64,000 nt of DNA from Prorocentrum cordatum (taxonomy: Eukaryota > Sar > Dinophyceae > Prorocentrales > Prorocentraceae): assembly GCA_963575745.1 (NCBI GenBank), contig CAUYUJ010017971.1, forward strand, positions 26,069 through 90,068, read 5' to 3'. Below are positions 51,701 to 59,188 of this stretch, piece by piece (the stretch's first letter is position 1; each line of letters begins with the position of its first letter). The notes below the pieces were generated by a model. That model was not told the origin of the DNA, did no database searches, and was given only the letters and a program-made list of their open reading frames with translations. The position numbers were made by a program, and so were the translations under genes.

Positions 51701-52011
51701 TTCACCTTTGGGACCTGCCACCGTCTTCCATTCCTCCTCGTGCTTGGCTCGCTGGCTGTCCCATTTTTCCCACTTGGCTGCCGAACCCCCGCCCTCAGGT
51801 ATGGTGCCCCCCCAGCGACGGGGCCGGGATGACTGAACCCACGGGCGGCGCTCCCACTCACCAGGGCCAGCCGGAGCCATGGCGCGAGAGCAAGGATTGG
51901 GATGTTGGAGGCTCGCGAACCCCTCGACCGAGGGACCTCCGTACAGGTTGGTTGCTGCCGCGGACTAGCGGTATCCGTTTTTGCCAGAGCGGGCTCAGCC
52001 CGCCAAAGCAT
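48631..52011 (-). CDS. LINE 1 endonuclease frame
   Basis: 1126 codons starting at an ATG only 4 bases after the spliced leader. The APE/EEP endonuclease occupies about residues 742-960: VGTLNANTW, VLCIQETVLDQ, GVGLSAAIG, IIIGSVYG, FLLGGDWNLEP, YDYFIGSQ and ISPHCYVEIKL. The final SDH-type block is SPH. The first 460 codons overlap ORF1, which lies in another frame and has the recognisable zinc motifs, so that part is probably not conserved protein. Residues 470-740 are a Ser-rich linker. Translation could use frameshifting from ORF1 or leaky choice of start. Confidence 0.75.
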   Translation of the reverse strand: MLWRAEPALAKTDTASPRQQPTCTEVPRSRGSRASNIPILALAPWLRLALVSGSAARGFSHPGPVAGGAPYLRAGVRQPSGKNGTASEPSTRRNGRRWQVPKVKFFATTADVVRTQKDRCAASIVAKSSVLVPNHLMTLGPPWRRTSRGRERARERKGTKAAREICSVARAQATSPRHSLLDLFPRFPRPRPSNYSVWLVRLGTLWGPRAMEPWRRGRRRPRSSRGGRGSLPQSRSRRSSRNASTVSSRSWSAGVGRQMSWQSRLGPWPRSCRLPTTRWQPPWWSSRASTEGHQRRSPAACRASACASSSTVRWSWPALFLVTISLMLRLSRAATRCLKRTYESSRIARTTWRSRCKRCWDRYFAKLWRRPIPPRTSTRSTSNDSKRSDDALLTVALGNKQPPQVGSSLDQGPRQAQRPRQRAHLPRRRLMQLASLPHSWTFALVSLLTLVCRQQNGRGFSHSVSSTQVGATWSSSATPCSWSSLGAVPEKAAASVLSPERSSLSEPACLTAGASPRRAAALEERALTAKSIATSVSSRPSSSDELSSSVSGTPCAAVSPSAPVSATPWAAVSPSTSWVASTRFVGLETRCASSLVSSELNCEEEWPRASATCQSAENVTASQNVAVKPNQSLAALSSKPFVARSEEISVSERDSQALLEPGCLRVDCESPSLESGVRSLNPGGNRRSEEVPSQVQSPLAESRAMGVSVEQLQVESQAALQPKQVISLLEGLPPEDRGALGTFKVGTLNANTWPRARSTMPWIEKQCQMPHVLCIQETVLDQSGEAGAHQWTRTCSRKLALGTAKRTGESARSLSTGVGLSAAIGIGVAKLQVPERWQHRVVMRLMTVGAHSWIIIGSVYGVDSIGPKGENLELLEFLSAFLGAQRFPFLLGGDWNLEPEEIMELGWLDLATATIFAPGLPTCNGKEYDYFIGSQALGAFPMSVEARVDTPISPHCYVEIKLEGLRDEPFVWVEAPPRAFPLADQEAKRKAREKAKSAKVTDLTSTTEPPMVPVLDEWQLDAPVNSVEDAAAMWFKAAEKYLVQLFEIPFSDRRLYVGREKGVVLKKKRLVDCAKAILERHDESDTRAWLSALSYGMPYVWHRQLRLVRKQAGQSTPRGARDSCWP
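50630..51880 (-). CDS. LINE 1 ORF1: zinc-ribbon, coiled-coil protein
   Basis: 416 codons. A zinc ribbon near residue 62 (ILCHHCGCRKNSKGSMCCKH, then CGQ) follows a W-rich N-terminus. A long E/Q/A/L-rich coiled coil (about 190-345) includes RLIAAEQKQEKLEKRLNSEF, with A/S/P-rich text at the end. It resembles the nucleic-acid-binding ORF1 proteins of other LINEs in layout. It ends at TAG 50630-50632, and the endonuclease frame (+1 relative) continues. The overlap with that frame covers the whole ORF1. Confidence 0.75.
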   Translation of the reverse strand: MAPAGPGEWERRPWVQSSRPRRWGGTIPEGGGSAAKWEKWDSQRAKHEEEWKTVAGPKGEILCHHCGCRKNSKGSMCCKHCGQKLGTRPQPLDDSGAPMASDESGKGASKGKKGYKGGKGDLFGGKGPGNLSTALPPGPVPEIPQAKALELQRLAREAGDAVGAARYGALAQRAAPPPKQSGRQRLIAAEQKQEKLEKRLNSEFEKLERWRRATDELAVTVGALAEELQAADDEVAAALVELQSQHRGPPATESSGLPSISLRKLIDGEMELASLISCDDFIDVEAVKGSYEVSEEDLRELEDRKNNVAKQMQEVLGSVFRQALEKANSAQDQHKEHLKRLQAKRRRTADGCPGEQAAATGGIESGPGASPSPETATASSPAEAPADAAGKPAPQLDIRSRVSADVGVQAAKRSGL

Positions 52012-52015
52012 GGGT

Positions 52016-52037
52016 CTTGAGCCAAAATGGCTACGGA
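52016..52037 (-). promoter_or_regulatory. Dinoflagellate spliced leader (DinoSL), complete 22 nt, genomic relic
   Basis: All 22 positions match the consensus DCCGTAGCC...CTCAAG, with D = T, on the minus strand. It directly precedes LINE 1 (ACCC then ATG at 52011). DinoSL is added to mRNAs by trans-splicing from separate SL RNA genes (established knowledge). A genomic copy at the 5' end of a retrotransposon indicates that a trans-spliced transcript was reverse-transcribed. No SL RNA gene structure (donor GT plus Sm site) follows. Confidence 0.9.
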
Positions 52038-52445
52038 GAGCGAAGAGGAGGTGAAGAAGAAGAAAGGTGGAGAAAGAGAGCAGCAGCAGCAGCAGCAGCA
52101 GCAGGTCAGGAGGAGGAGGAGGAGGAGGGAGGAGGAGGAGGAGGAGGAGGAGGAAGGAGGAGGAGGGGGAGGGCGGAGGAGGAGGAAGAGGAGGAGAAGG
52201 AGAAGGAGGAGAGAAGAAGAAGAAGGAGGAAGAAGAAGAGGAGCAGCAGGAGGAGATGGAGGAGGAGGAGGAGGAGGAGGCGGAGGAGGGGAAGAGAAGG
52301 AAGAGGAGGAGGAGGAATGAGGAGGGAGAGGAGGAGGGAGAGGAGGAGGAGGAGGAGGAGGAGGAGGAGGAATGAGGAGGGAAAGGAGGAGGGAGAGGAG
52401 AAGGATGAGGAGGAGGAGGAGGTGTAGGAGGAAGAGGAGGAGGAC
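52038..52445. repeat. (GGA)n microsatellite between LINE 1 and exon 2
   Basis: Imperfect GGA/GAA repeat with a CAG6 run at 52080-52102. Open frames here (poly-E, poly-R) are repeat artefacts. On the gene sense strand it is (TCC)n starting just after the exon 2 donor. Confidence 0.95.
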
Positions 52446-52468
52446 TCCGCTTCCCCCCCTCCCCCGAC

Positions 52469-52540
52469 CTCGCCCTCGGGGGACTGGAGCTTCATCTTGA
52501 TCCGGTCTACCGTCGCCACGGCGCCCCCCTTGGGCGCTGC
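52469..52540 (-). CDS. Probable ATP synthase F1 delta subunit, exon 2
   Basis: 72 nt in phase 0: a pyrimidine-rich tract, then AG|G at 52541-52542, and a GT donor at 52468-52467. It encodes AAPKGGAVATVDRIKMKLQS and then PEGE. Joined to exon 3 it gives the expected KMKL-SPEGE opening strand of the epsilon/delta beta domain ahead of the VLPSASG block. The donor is followed within 25 bases by (TCC)n on the sense strand. Identity rests on position, phase and fit to the fold, since the segment is short. Confidence 0.5.
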
Positions 52541-52545
52541 CTCAT

Positions 52546-52862
52546 GGGGGGCGCGACGCGTGGGGAGGGGCGAAGAAGCGTGCATCTCTCGTGCCAGCTT
52601 TGGGGGCCCCTGGGCGCCCCGTTTTAGGGGCCCTGAGGTGGACGACAGGGCACGTGAGGGCCCTCTCGAGCACCGCAGGAGGCCCTTCAGGGGTCCATTG
52701 AAAGCCCTTCGGGGCCCTGTAGGGCTTTATATAGGTGCACGAAGGGGCCCCAGCGGGGCCCTAAAGGCATTCTGCAAAGGTCCACTTCTGGCCTCTTTTG
52801 AGAGGGTCCCTTCAGGGCCCTCGTAGGGCCTGGTAGGGCACCTTTCTTGGGGAACACCACAA
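52546..52862. other. Intron 1 part with GGGCCCT-rich repeats
   Basis: GGGGCCCT/AGGGCCC words recur every 20-30 bases (about 52600-52850). A pyrimidine-rich sense tract adjoins the exon 2 acceptor. No exon is recognised. Confidence 0.5.
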
Positions 52863-52993
52863 GGTACCGATACCGCTACTCCACGGACCTCCTGGGGTGA
52901 CCAGAATCTCGAGGCGAATCCAGCGGTGGCGACGAGGGCCGCCAAGGAGGCTCCAAAAAGCGGAGAACGAGCGACGGGTAGAGGTATGGGTAC
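52863..52993. mobile_element. TIR element family 1, copy 2
   Basis: 131 bp, same orientation as the copy at 36857, with TIRs GTACCGATACCGCT and AGGTATGGGTAC. It lies in the putative intron 1, 10 bp from a family 2 copy. A degenerate partial relative is visible at about 42353-42370 and 42650-42760. Confidence 0.75.
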
Positions 52994-53002
52994 TCTGAGC
53001 AG

Positions 53003-53155
53003 TTTCTTAGGGTGGAGGGCTCAGGTTGAAATTCATATGGGCTTTTGCACCTCGGACATCAATCCGTCTTGTGATTCATCGCTGGCAGATTCAAGCCTCG
53101 AAAATCCGTCGAACGGCATTTCAGACTTCACCGTTTGCCCTCCACCCAAAGAAAA
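53003..53155. mobile_element. TIR element family 2, copy 2
   Basis: 153 bp, same orientation as the copy at 37557, with TIRs TTTCTTAGGGTGGAGGGC and GCCCTCCACCCAAAGAAAA. It lies immediately right of a family 1 copy in putative intron 1. Confidence 0.8.
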
Positions 53156-53227
53156 GGTACTTTCTTGTCCTCTGATTTCTTCACCACCCCTCCCATGTGA
53201 TCGCCCCCCCATTGGGCAACGTCCGAC

Positions 53228-53368
53228 CCCCTCGGCGGCGCGGGCGACCGGGCCGCGGAGGGCCCCGGCGGGCCGCGCCGCGGGGCCCACGAACGCGGCC
53301 AGGTGGCGGGCGAGCAGGGCCGCCGCCGCGACCACCGCGAGCCGGCACGCGGCCTGCGACGTCGCCAT
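53228..53368 (-). CDS. Probable ATP synthase F1 delta subunit, exon 1 (mitochondrial targeting sequence)
   Basis: ATG at 53366-53368, preceded by CAG and a (GGA)n run that could offer the trans-splice acceptor. The text starts MATSQAACRLAVVAAAALLA and goes on with arginines and no acidic residue for about 40 positions, typical of a mitochondrial presequence. A GT donor at 53227 keeps phase 0 with exon 2. No conserved domain proves the link to the later exons, so another mitochondrial protein is possible. Confidence 0.45.
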
Positions 53369-53369
53369 C

Positions 53370-53725
53370 TGCTCCTCCTCATCCTCCGCCTCCTCCTCCT
53401 CCTCCACCTTCCTCCTCCTCCTCCTCCTCCTCCGCCTCCTCCTCCTCCTCCTCTCCTTCCCTCTCCCCTCCTCCCCCCCCGCCTCCCCTCCCGCCTCCGC
53501 CTCCTCCTCACCTCAATCCCCCTCCTCCTTCCTCCTCCTCCTCCTTGTCCTCCCCCTCCTCATTCCTCCTCCTCCTCCTCCTCCTCCTCCTCCTCTCCTC
53601 CTCCTCCTCCTTTTTCCTCCTCCCCCTGCTCCTCCTCGTCCTCGTCCTCGTCCTCCTCCTCCTCCTCCTCCTCCTCCTCCTCCTCCTCCTCCTCCTCCTC
53701 CTCCTCCTCCTCCTCCTCCTCCTCG
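53370..53725. repeat. (CCT)n microsatellite upstream of exon 1
   Basis: CCT/CTT-rich, with pure CCT at 53650-53723. Sense-strand (GGA)n leads directly to the ATG of exon 1. Confidence 0.95.
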
Positions 53726-54468
53726 GTCGGCCGGCCGGTCGGAAGGCGGAAAGTCGACGCCACAATGGAGAGATAAGGGCGAGAAGACCACTTGGTGAAG
53801 AACGGAGCAGCGGCAAAAGCAAGCAGATCAGCAAGTGGACCTGAGCAAATGCCAGCGCCAGAAGGCGCGATCCCACACTGGCCGTGGGCTGGCACAAACA
53901 AAACAATGGGGTACGATCGCTTAAAGTGGATGGGCACTTAAGACAGAGAAAGGAAATACAAGAGGGGTAAGAAAAGAATAGACCTTCCCCCAATGTTGAC
54001 AAGAGTGCTACTGCCAGGGGCGCAGCAAAGCTTCCCATATGGAACATTTCACACCATGCAACTACTGCCAAGAAGGTGGCGCGCCTGGCGGAGCTCTGGT
54101 GGGCTCGGCAATCCTTCATTGCATGGCCATTCACACTCCTATCTAGTTCGTGGTGGTCAGCCACGCTGCAACTCTGCAACTCAATAGGATACTGATGAAG
54201 AGAAACAAGAGAAGCAGACCGCCACGTCACATCACACACTCGGGTCCGACTGAACTGTGAGATTGTGGATCATATAATCCATGGCCATCGTTCCAACCAC
54301 GTAGGGGTCGAGTGGGGATGTGAACCGTCGTAATCCTATCGGCACCTCCCGGCCGTCGTCACAACTGCTGAGGTCGATCCTGCTCCTGAGTGACCGCTCG
54401 TCATTGAGAGCCCATCGAAGCCTGCTAGCAGCTGCAGACGGGAGAGGGGAGGGGAAAAGGATTACAAC
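53726..54468. other. Unassigned sequence between exon 1 and LINE 2
   Basis: A minus-strand frame is open over most of this part (53.75-54.24 kb) with non-repetitive but unrecognised text (HMGSFAAPLAVALLSTLGEG). It could be a 5' untranslated part, intron or the 3' end of LINE 2. Confidence 0.35.
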
Positions 54469-55225
54469 TCAACTCGGGTTAGCGTACCGAAATCTCCTGG
54501 ACCAAAGAGGCCGCCAAAAACTGGCACAGCAGGGACGGATATGTCTTGCCGTGCACACTGCACCACAAACCATCAGCGCCAACCCCCGATAGACCCCTTC
54601 TTTAGCATCCAGGATGGTGGCCATGGTTGGCACGTGGATGGCAAGGAGGGTGGTCGGCTTCAAGACTCTAGCTCCAAACATGCACTGGTGAATGTGGTGA
54701 GCTTTGACCCCAGGAAGCCCCAGATGACGAAGGATTTGGGGGAGATGCCAAAAGCTGGGGGCCTCAGGAGCCAGGGGGTTGGCGGAGGGATGCCCCATGA
54801 TGGCCGGCACCTCGTGAACCCAAGCCTCGCACAAGAGCCTGACTGTAGTGCGCAAGAGTACGTTGCCAAGCCTTACCTGTTCACGCTCACGACGGTTGAG
54901 ATGCCCTAGCCCCCACACAAATGGCATGCAGTGCGAAGGGGTCGAGGGGGTCGCCTTCCTCCAGGCGCGTCGGCAGGAGCGGGCAAGCATCGTGCCGAAG
55001 ACCAGGTTTCGCAGGGCGGCCCCGCAAGGATGGCCGCCACGCGCCCCGAGCGGAGGAGAGAAATCCAGAGTGCGATCGCGTCAGGGGCCGCGAGATCCCC
55101 ATGAACAGGGCGGCTGGCAATATCCACGCCCAGGACCGCCAACTTGGCAAGAAAACGCTCCAAAATGTCCTCAACATGCCATTAGAAATCATATAGCCTC
55201 CGAGATCCCGAGAACAGGTGAAGGA
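54469..55225 (-). pseudogene. LINE 2 C5-methyltransferase-like module
   Basis: Blocks in order: LHLFSGSRR (glycine motif), stop TAA at 55182, VLGVDIA, HGDL, AAILAGPPCETWSSAR (Pro-Pro-Cys motif IV), and after a frameshift near 54.95 kb RREREQVRLGNVLLRTTVRL, VPAIMGHPS (relatives have E-H-P; here the acid is glycine), APSFW, HQCMFGARVLKPTTLLAIHVP. The order matches C5 cytosine methyltransferases (DLFxGxGG, GPPC, ENV). The module closely parallels the PCTGGS/EWPAQC domain of retroelement 2. Confidence 0.55.
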
Positions 55226-56191
55226 TAAACTTGAGGGGCCTGGTGGGGAGCGGGAGGTGACAGAAGGGCCCTGGGAGAGGAGGCTCGGGGGGGACCTCAA
55301 CAACAACAGCTGGACGGGTTTCCTCAAGCTGCCTTCGCGAAATTCTGTGCCAAGGGCCAACAGGGGGACCCTCGCACTGCCTGGGGGGTCGTTCTGCAAA
55401 GTTGTCGGGCCTCCCTTTCTGGCGGCTGGCCGCCGAGACGCGCCTAGCCTCGAGCCTGGCGTCCTCGACTTCCTGGTCGGTCGGTTGCGCCACTCCTGAC
55501 CTGCTCCAAGAATAGCGGCATGAGGGAGAATTACGTAGGTGCTGAGTAAATCGAGGTATGGAGGAAAAGTCCTTGAAACAAATTTGACAATAAGATCCCG
55601 TCGCAAGTCGGGTCGGTTCACCTGGCTCCTTGTGCCACTTGCCCATATGGGCGCGTAGTTGCTGCTCGGACACGGCTTGGTGAGAGCAAATGGGGCACGC
55701 AAATAGGGCATCGGGGTAACAGGACGCGCCCAAGGGGGTGCCCTCTGTGGCCTTGCTCAACTCACGTTCCCATATTAGCCTGTGCTGGACGTCTTGCTCG
55801 TATGGCTTGGCGTGGAGGATGGCAGCAGCAAGAATAGAGCGAAACGCACGAGGGTGGCCGAGCACGAACGTACCAAACCAGCCGCAGACAGATCGTCGGG
55901 CCTACGGGTCGGTTCTGTGTGAAACCACAGCCACTCAGCATCCCCCTTCAAGAACTGAGCCCAACCCTTAGCACAATCCCAAGTAACATCGACTAAAACC
56001 CGAACGAGGGGAGGGGCATGAGCAATCAAGCGAGCAAGGTAGCGCAAGCGAGATATACACATAACAACATGTTGGGGGAGCCGTTGGGCGTCATACGATA
56101 CCTGAGCCGTGAGGTCATTCTCACTTGCATTGCTAGTAGAGGCCAAGTTGAGTGCTGTCCTACACACTGTTGTGTGCATGGTAGCTATCAT
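55182..56191 (-). pseudogene. LINE 2 post-RT domain and C2H2 zinc fingers
   Basis: 56191-55870 reads a helical post-RT part (RLRYLARLIAHAPPLVRVLV, KGDAEWLWFHTE). After a frameshift near 55870 come two finger-like modules: ACPICSHQAVSEQQLRAHMG followed by KWH, and SYCQICFKDFSSIPRFTQHL ending NSPSC. This part ends with FILHLFSGSRRLYDF and a TAA, which opens the methyltransferase-like module downstream in the same frame. Confidence 0.6.
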
Positions 56192-56218
56192 GCGCCCCTG
56201 AGCTAATGTGAGAGCCGG

Positions 56219-57620
56219 TCAGACATTAGCAGCATAGTACAGAACGGAAGAGGCTGGTGCCTCTGCATACAATATCTTGGCTCTGGTGGAGAGTGCAGCT
56301 CGCGGGGCAACTGTCGCACGAATGGGCACAAGTGCCCCTCTGGCTTTGGAAACACGAGTGGAAACTTCACAGGCCATAGAATTTGATGCCGGAACTTGAA
56401 CTCCCAAGATCTTATGAACCTGGGCCACAGGAAAAGAAAACGACCACTTATCAGATGACACAGCGTGGACGTCATGGGTGGAAAAACCTGGTACACTCCT
56501 GGACCCCTTGCCCCTCAAAAAGTACAAGATCTTGGTTTGGGAACTGTTGGGCCTCAGTCCATGCGTGACGCATGCAACATATACTGCTTCAGAGAGAGCA
56601 AGAGCTAAACGTGGCATGTCGCGCGCGGCTCGCACAATGAGGGAGACAGCTAAGTCATCCACAAAGGAAAGATCAGCTTGAGCCCCCTCCCAGTCTGCCA
56701 CAGACGCACAAATGAGCTCAGAAGCTGTAAAAGCATGCCTCACTTCTGACCCTAGCTGTGCTACCGACTGCCGAATTTTGAGCAACACAGAACGAAAGAC
56801 AATGTTGAAGAAATCAGTGGCCAGGATTGTTCCTGGTCGCGTGCCTCCCGCAGGCGCAACATAATTGTCTGCGTTCCTGACCTGCCAACACGTGCCCCTC
56901 TGAGACTCTCTAATCAAGGCGACTAGGTGGACGCATGTTAGGTTGGCCTCCAGGAGCTTCCTAGACTCAAGAATGGCTTCGACCCCCTCCATGAGGGCCT
57001 CGGGTATAGCCACCTGCTCAAGAGCATCTGCTAGCTTATCCTCCTCCCCAGGAAGAGAAAGAGCAAACTGTTTAATGACACTATAAAACGCGTCAACAAG
57101 GCCCAGGGGTAGACACACAAGCGAGACACACTTAGCCTCGTATGCCACATTGAGTAGGTGGATACCGTGGAGGGGCATCTCGGGGCCCTTGCAGGCCACG
57201 CCCCCACATTGTTCAGCAAGCAAGCACACGCCAAAGAAGTCTAAAGCTAAATTGCGTAAATGCGTATGGTATAATTTGCATATAGTACTGGCCATGGTTA
57301 TGTTGCGCTGCGCACGTGCGAGCTGGGGTGGTCCAGACCCTTTTGTAAAAGAACGTGACCTCGCCCAGCTTGAATACCAGCGGCTCTCGAACACTTAACA
57401 CAATCTTGCACAGCAAGGGGCACAGAGCTCGTGCAATCTCGCGTGGGGCAGCCTTCAAAAGGGCAGAGGGAAATCCATCGGGCCCTGGGGACGTGCGTGC
57501 TTTTATCCCACGCAGGAAATACTCAATTTCAAGCACTGTAGGGAGAATGATAGATTCACGATCGAGGTTGACCCGCATCAGCTGGGGCATATCATTGAAG
57601 GCTTGGACGATGCCCTGCAA
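56219..57620 (-). pseudogene. LINE 2 reverse transcriptase
   Basis: The first part (57620-57340) has IKARTSPGPDGFPSALLKAA, the LINE RT fingers block. A frameshift near 57340 leads to TMASTICKLYHTHLRNLALD. Further blocks: LGLVDAFYSVIKQFALSLPG, where the first catalytic aspartate follows; VAPAGGTRPGTILATDFFNI (RPG block); LSFVDDLAVSLIV (catalytic FVDD); and NSSQTKILYFLRGKGSR. The catalytic residues remain but the frameshift and the stop at 56219 inactivate this copy. Confidence 0.8.
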
Positions 57621-57632
57621 GTCAAATGCCCT

Positions 57633-58679
57633 TCAAACTCGACCGCGCGAAAGTGCTCTTGCATATGGTTGCGCACATCCTTCTGAGTAGTTAAGATTCT
57701 GGGACAGGGTTCGAGGCCTGACGCCTCCGCAGCTCTGATGTCGTCGGGTGATGGGGGGGGGCACCATGCGGGGGAGAGCATCGGGAATCCGAGAGGCACC
57801 TCCCTTCCTACCCCCCGCTGCAAGCAAGGACTTGACCTTGTCCCATTGATGCTTAGGCAACTTGGCATCTATGGATATAGTGGTCTCTTTAGCTGTCTCT
57901 TCCAGCTGCCAGGTCCGATCGCGATCCAAGAGATTGGAAAGAGTGAGCTTGCTGGTGAGGAGAAAATCTATAAGCCTGTCCCCAAACTCATACATGTCAA
58001 TAAGGTTGCGTCGACACCTGCGCGCCGCTGACCTGGCGGGCTGGACAGCTCGTCTAAGCTCATCGGTGAATAGTTTGTCAAAGGCATCCTTCAAATCGCC
58101 ATGCTCTGCTCTTCTGGCAAAGTTGGGCATGGACAAAGCGGCGAGACGAGGGGATGCAGCCGCGGTGACGTTCTCGCTAGAGAGGGGTCCCCCTTGGGAA
58201 GGGGGGTCAGAAGAGACATCCTCGGTTCCCGGGTGCGCAGGCGGTGGTACAAACAAGTGCTTCAGTGCACGCGTGGCCGCCCTCCTCCATATGATCATAT
58301 CTAATGCGAGAGGGGAGACATATTCTTTCTTGGGCGCTTTCACAGGGTACGAAAACGCCTGCTTGGCCAACTGTATAGCCTGGTCTGAAAACGCGTGCAA
58401 ATGATCGTTTCGGGGGTGGACAGACCCCCCTTTAGTAAAACGTGGTTTAGCGAAAACGACCTGAGGCACAAACCTGGCGGGCGCAAGCCTGGAAAATAAC
58501 GGCCACGGCGCCCTCTCGAGAACCGAAAACGGACAATTCACTAATCGACGTGTCACTGTGGGGGGTTCTGTCCACCCCCGATCGTTAATGTCCAGGTCCC
58601 ATGGGAACCAACAAAGCAGGGCAAGGTCCCGCCCAAAGCTGGCGCAAGCAGACTCGTCTTTAAGCTTCCTGGGGTCCAA
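57633..58679 (-). pseudogene. LINE 2 region before RT, with TIR insertion
   Basis: Basic, helical text (LRRAVQPARSAARRCRRNLI, SLLAAGGRKGGASRIPDALP), then a change of frame near 57760 into SPDDIRAAEASGLEPCPRIL and NHMQEHFRAV. Residues encoded by 58410-58581 belong to the inserted TIR element. No endonuclease motif is found. Confidence 0.55.
58410..58581. mobile_element. TIR element family 3, copy 2, with target duplication
   Basis: 172 bp with near-perfect 22-bp TIRs starting TCGGGGGTGGACAGA. It is flanked by TCGTT at 58405-58409 and 58582-58586. It is inserted in the coding frame of the second LINE; removing it with one duplicate restores LDINDHLHAFSDQ. Element plus duplication is 177 bp, a multiple of three, and the interior has no stop in that frame. 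Confidence 0.85.
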
Positions 58680-58747
58680 CCTTGGGCACCGCGCTATTTT
58701 CGGAACTTGAAAAGTACAGCCCCACGAAAATTCAGCCTGCAGCGGGT

Positions 58748-58900
58748 CTCCTCCTCCTCCTCCTCCTCCTCCTCCTCCTCCTCCTCCTCCTCACTCCTCC
58801 ACCTTTTCCTCCTCCCCCTCCTCCTCCTCCTCCCCCTCCTCCTCCTCCTCCTCCTCCTCCTCCTCCTCTTCTCTTCCTCTTCCTCTTCCCCCTCCTCCTC
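58748..58900. repeat. (CCT)n microsatellite left of the assembly gap
   Basis: Near-pure CCT with CCC interruptions, ending in the N run. Confidence 0.95.
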
Positions 58901-59000
58901 NNNNNNNNNNNNNNNNNNNNNNNNNNNNNNNNNNNNNNNNNNNNNNNNNNNNNNNNNNNNNNNNNNNNNNNNNNNNNNNNNNNNNNNNNNNNNNNNNNNN
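58901..59000. other. Assembly gap (100 N)
   Basis: Exactly 100 N between (CCT)n and (CAT)n. The round number suggests a scaffold gap of unknown true length, so linkage and distance across it are uncertain. Confidence 0.98.
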
Positions 59001-59155
59001 CATCAACATTATCATCATCATCAGCATCAGCATCAGCATCAGCATCATCATCATCAGCATCATCAGCAGCAGCATCATCATCAGCATCATCATCATCGTC
59101 ATCATCATCGTCATCATCATCAGCAGCAGCATCATCATCATCAGCATCAGCATCG

Positions 59156-59188
<33 letters not shown>

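Larger units (their letters stand above)
44951..52036 (-). mobile_element. LINE retrotransposon 1, nearly intact, carrying a spliced leader
   Basis: Sense order: DinoSL (52037-52016), ORF1 with zinc ribbon and coiled coil, APE-type endonuclease, reverse transcriptase, RNase H and a C-terminal Cys/His cluster. All three frames are long and undamaged. The 3' untranslated part after the stop at 44951 is short and contains TTGTTTGTTTTTTGTTGC, without a poly(A) tail. No target duplication was recognised. It lies in the same orientation as the putative ATP synthase gene, within the intron between exons 2 and 3. Confidence 0.85.
54469..58679 (-). mobile_element. LINE retrotransposon 2, decayed, with C2H2 fingers and methyltransferase-like module
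   Basis: Sense order: a pre-RT region (58.68-57.64 kb) interrupted by a family 3 TIR element, RT, a post-RT helical domain, two C2H2-type fingers and a methyltransferase-like module. Frame changes occur near 57.76, 57.64, 57.34, 55.87 and 54.95 kb, with stops at 56219 and 55182. The 5' part upstream of RT has no endonuclease motif that I can see, so the copy may be 5'-truncated. Confidence 0.75.

Noticed and set aside
52016-52037. SL RNA gene
   Set aside because: The leader is followed by LINE sequence, not by a GT donor and Sm-site-bearing SL RNA body.
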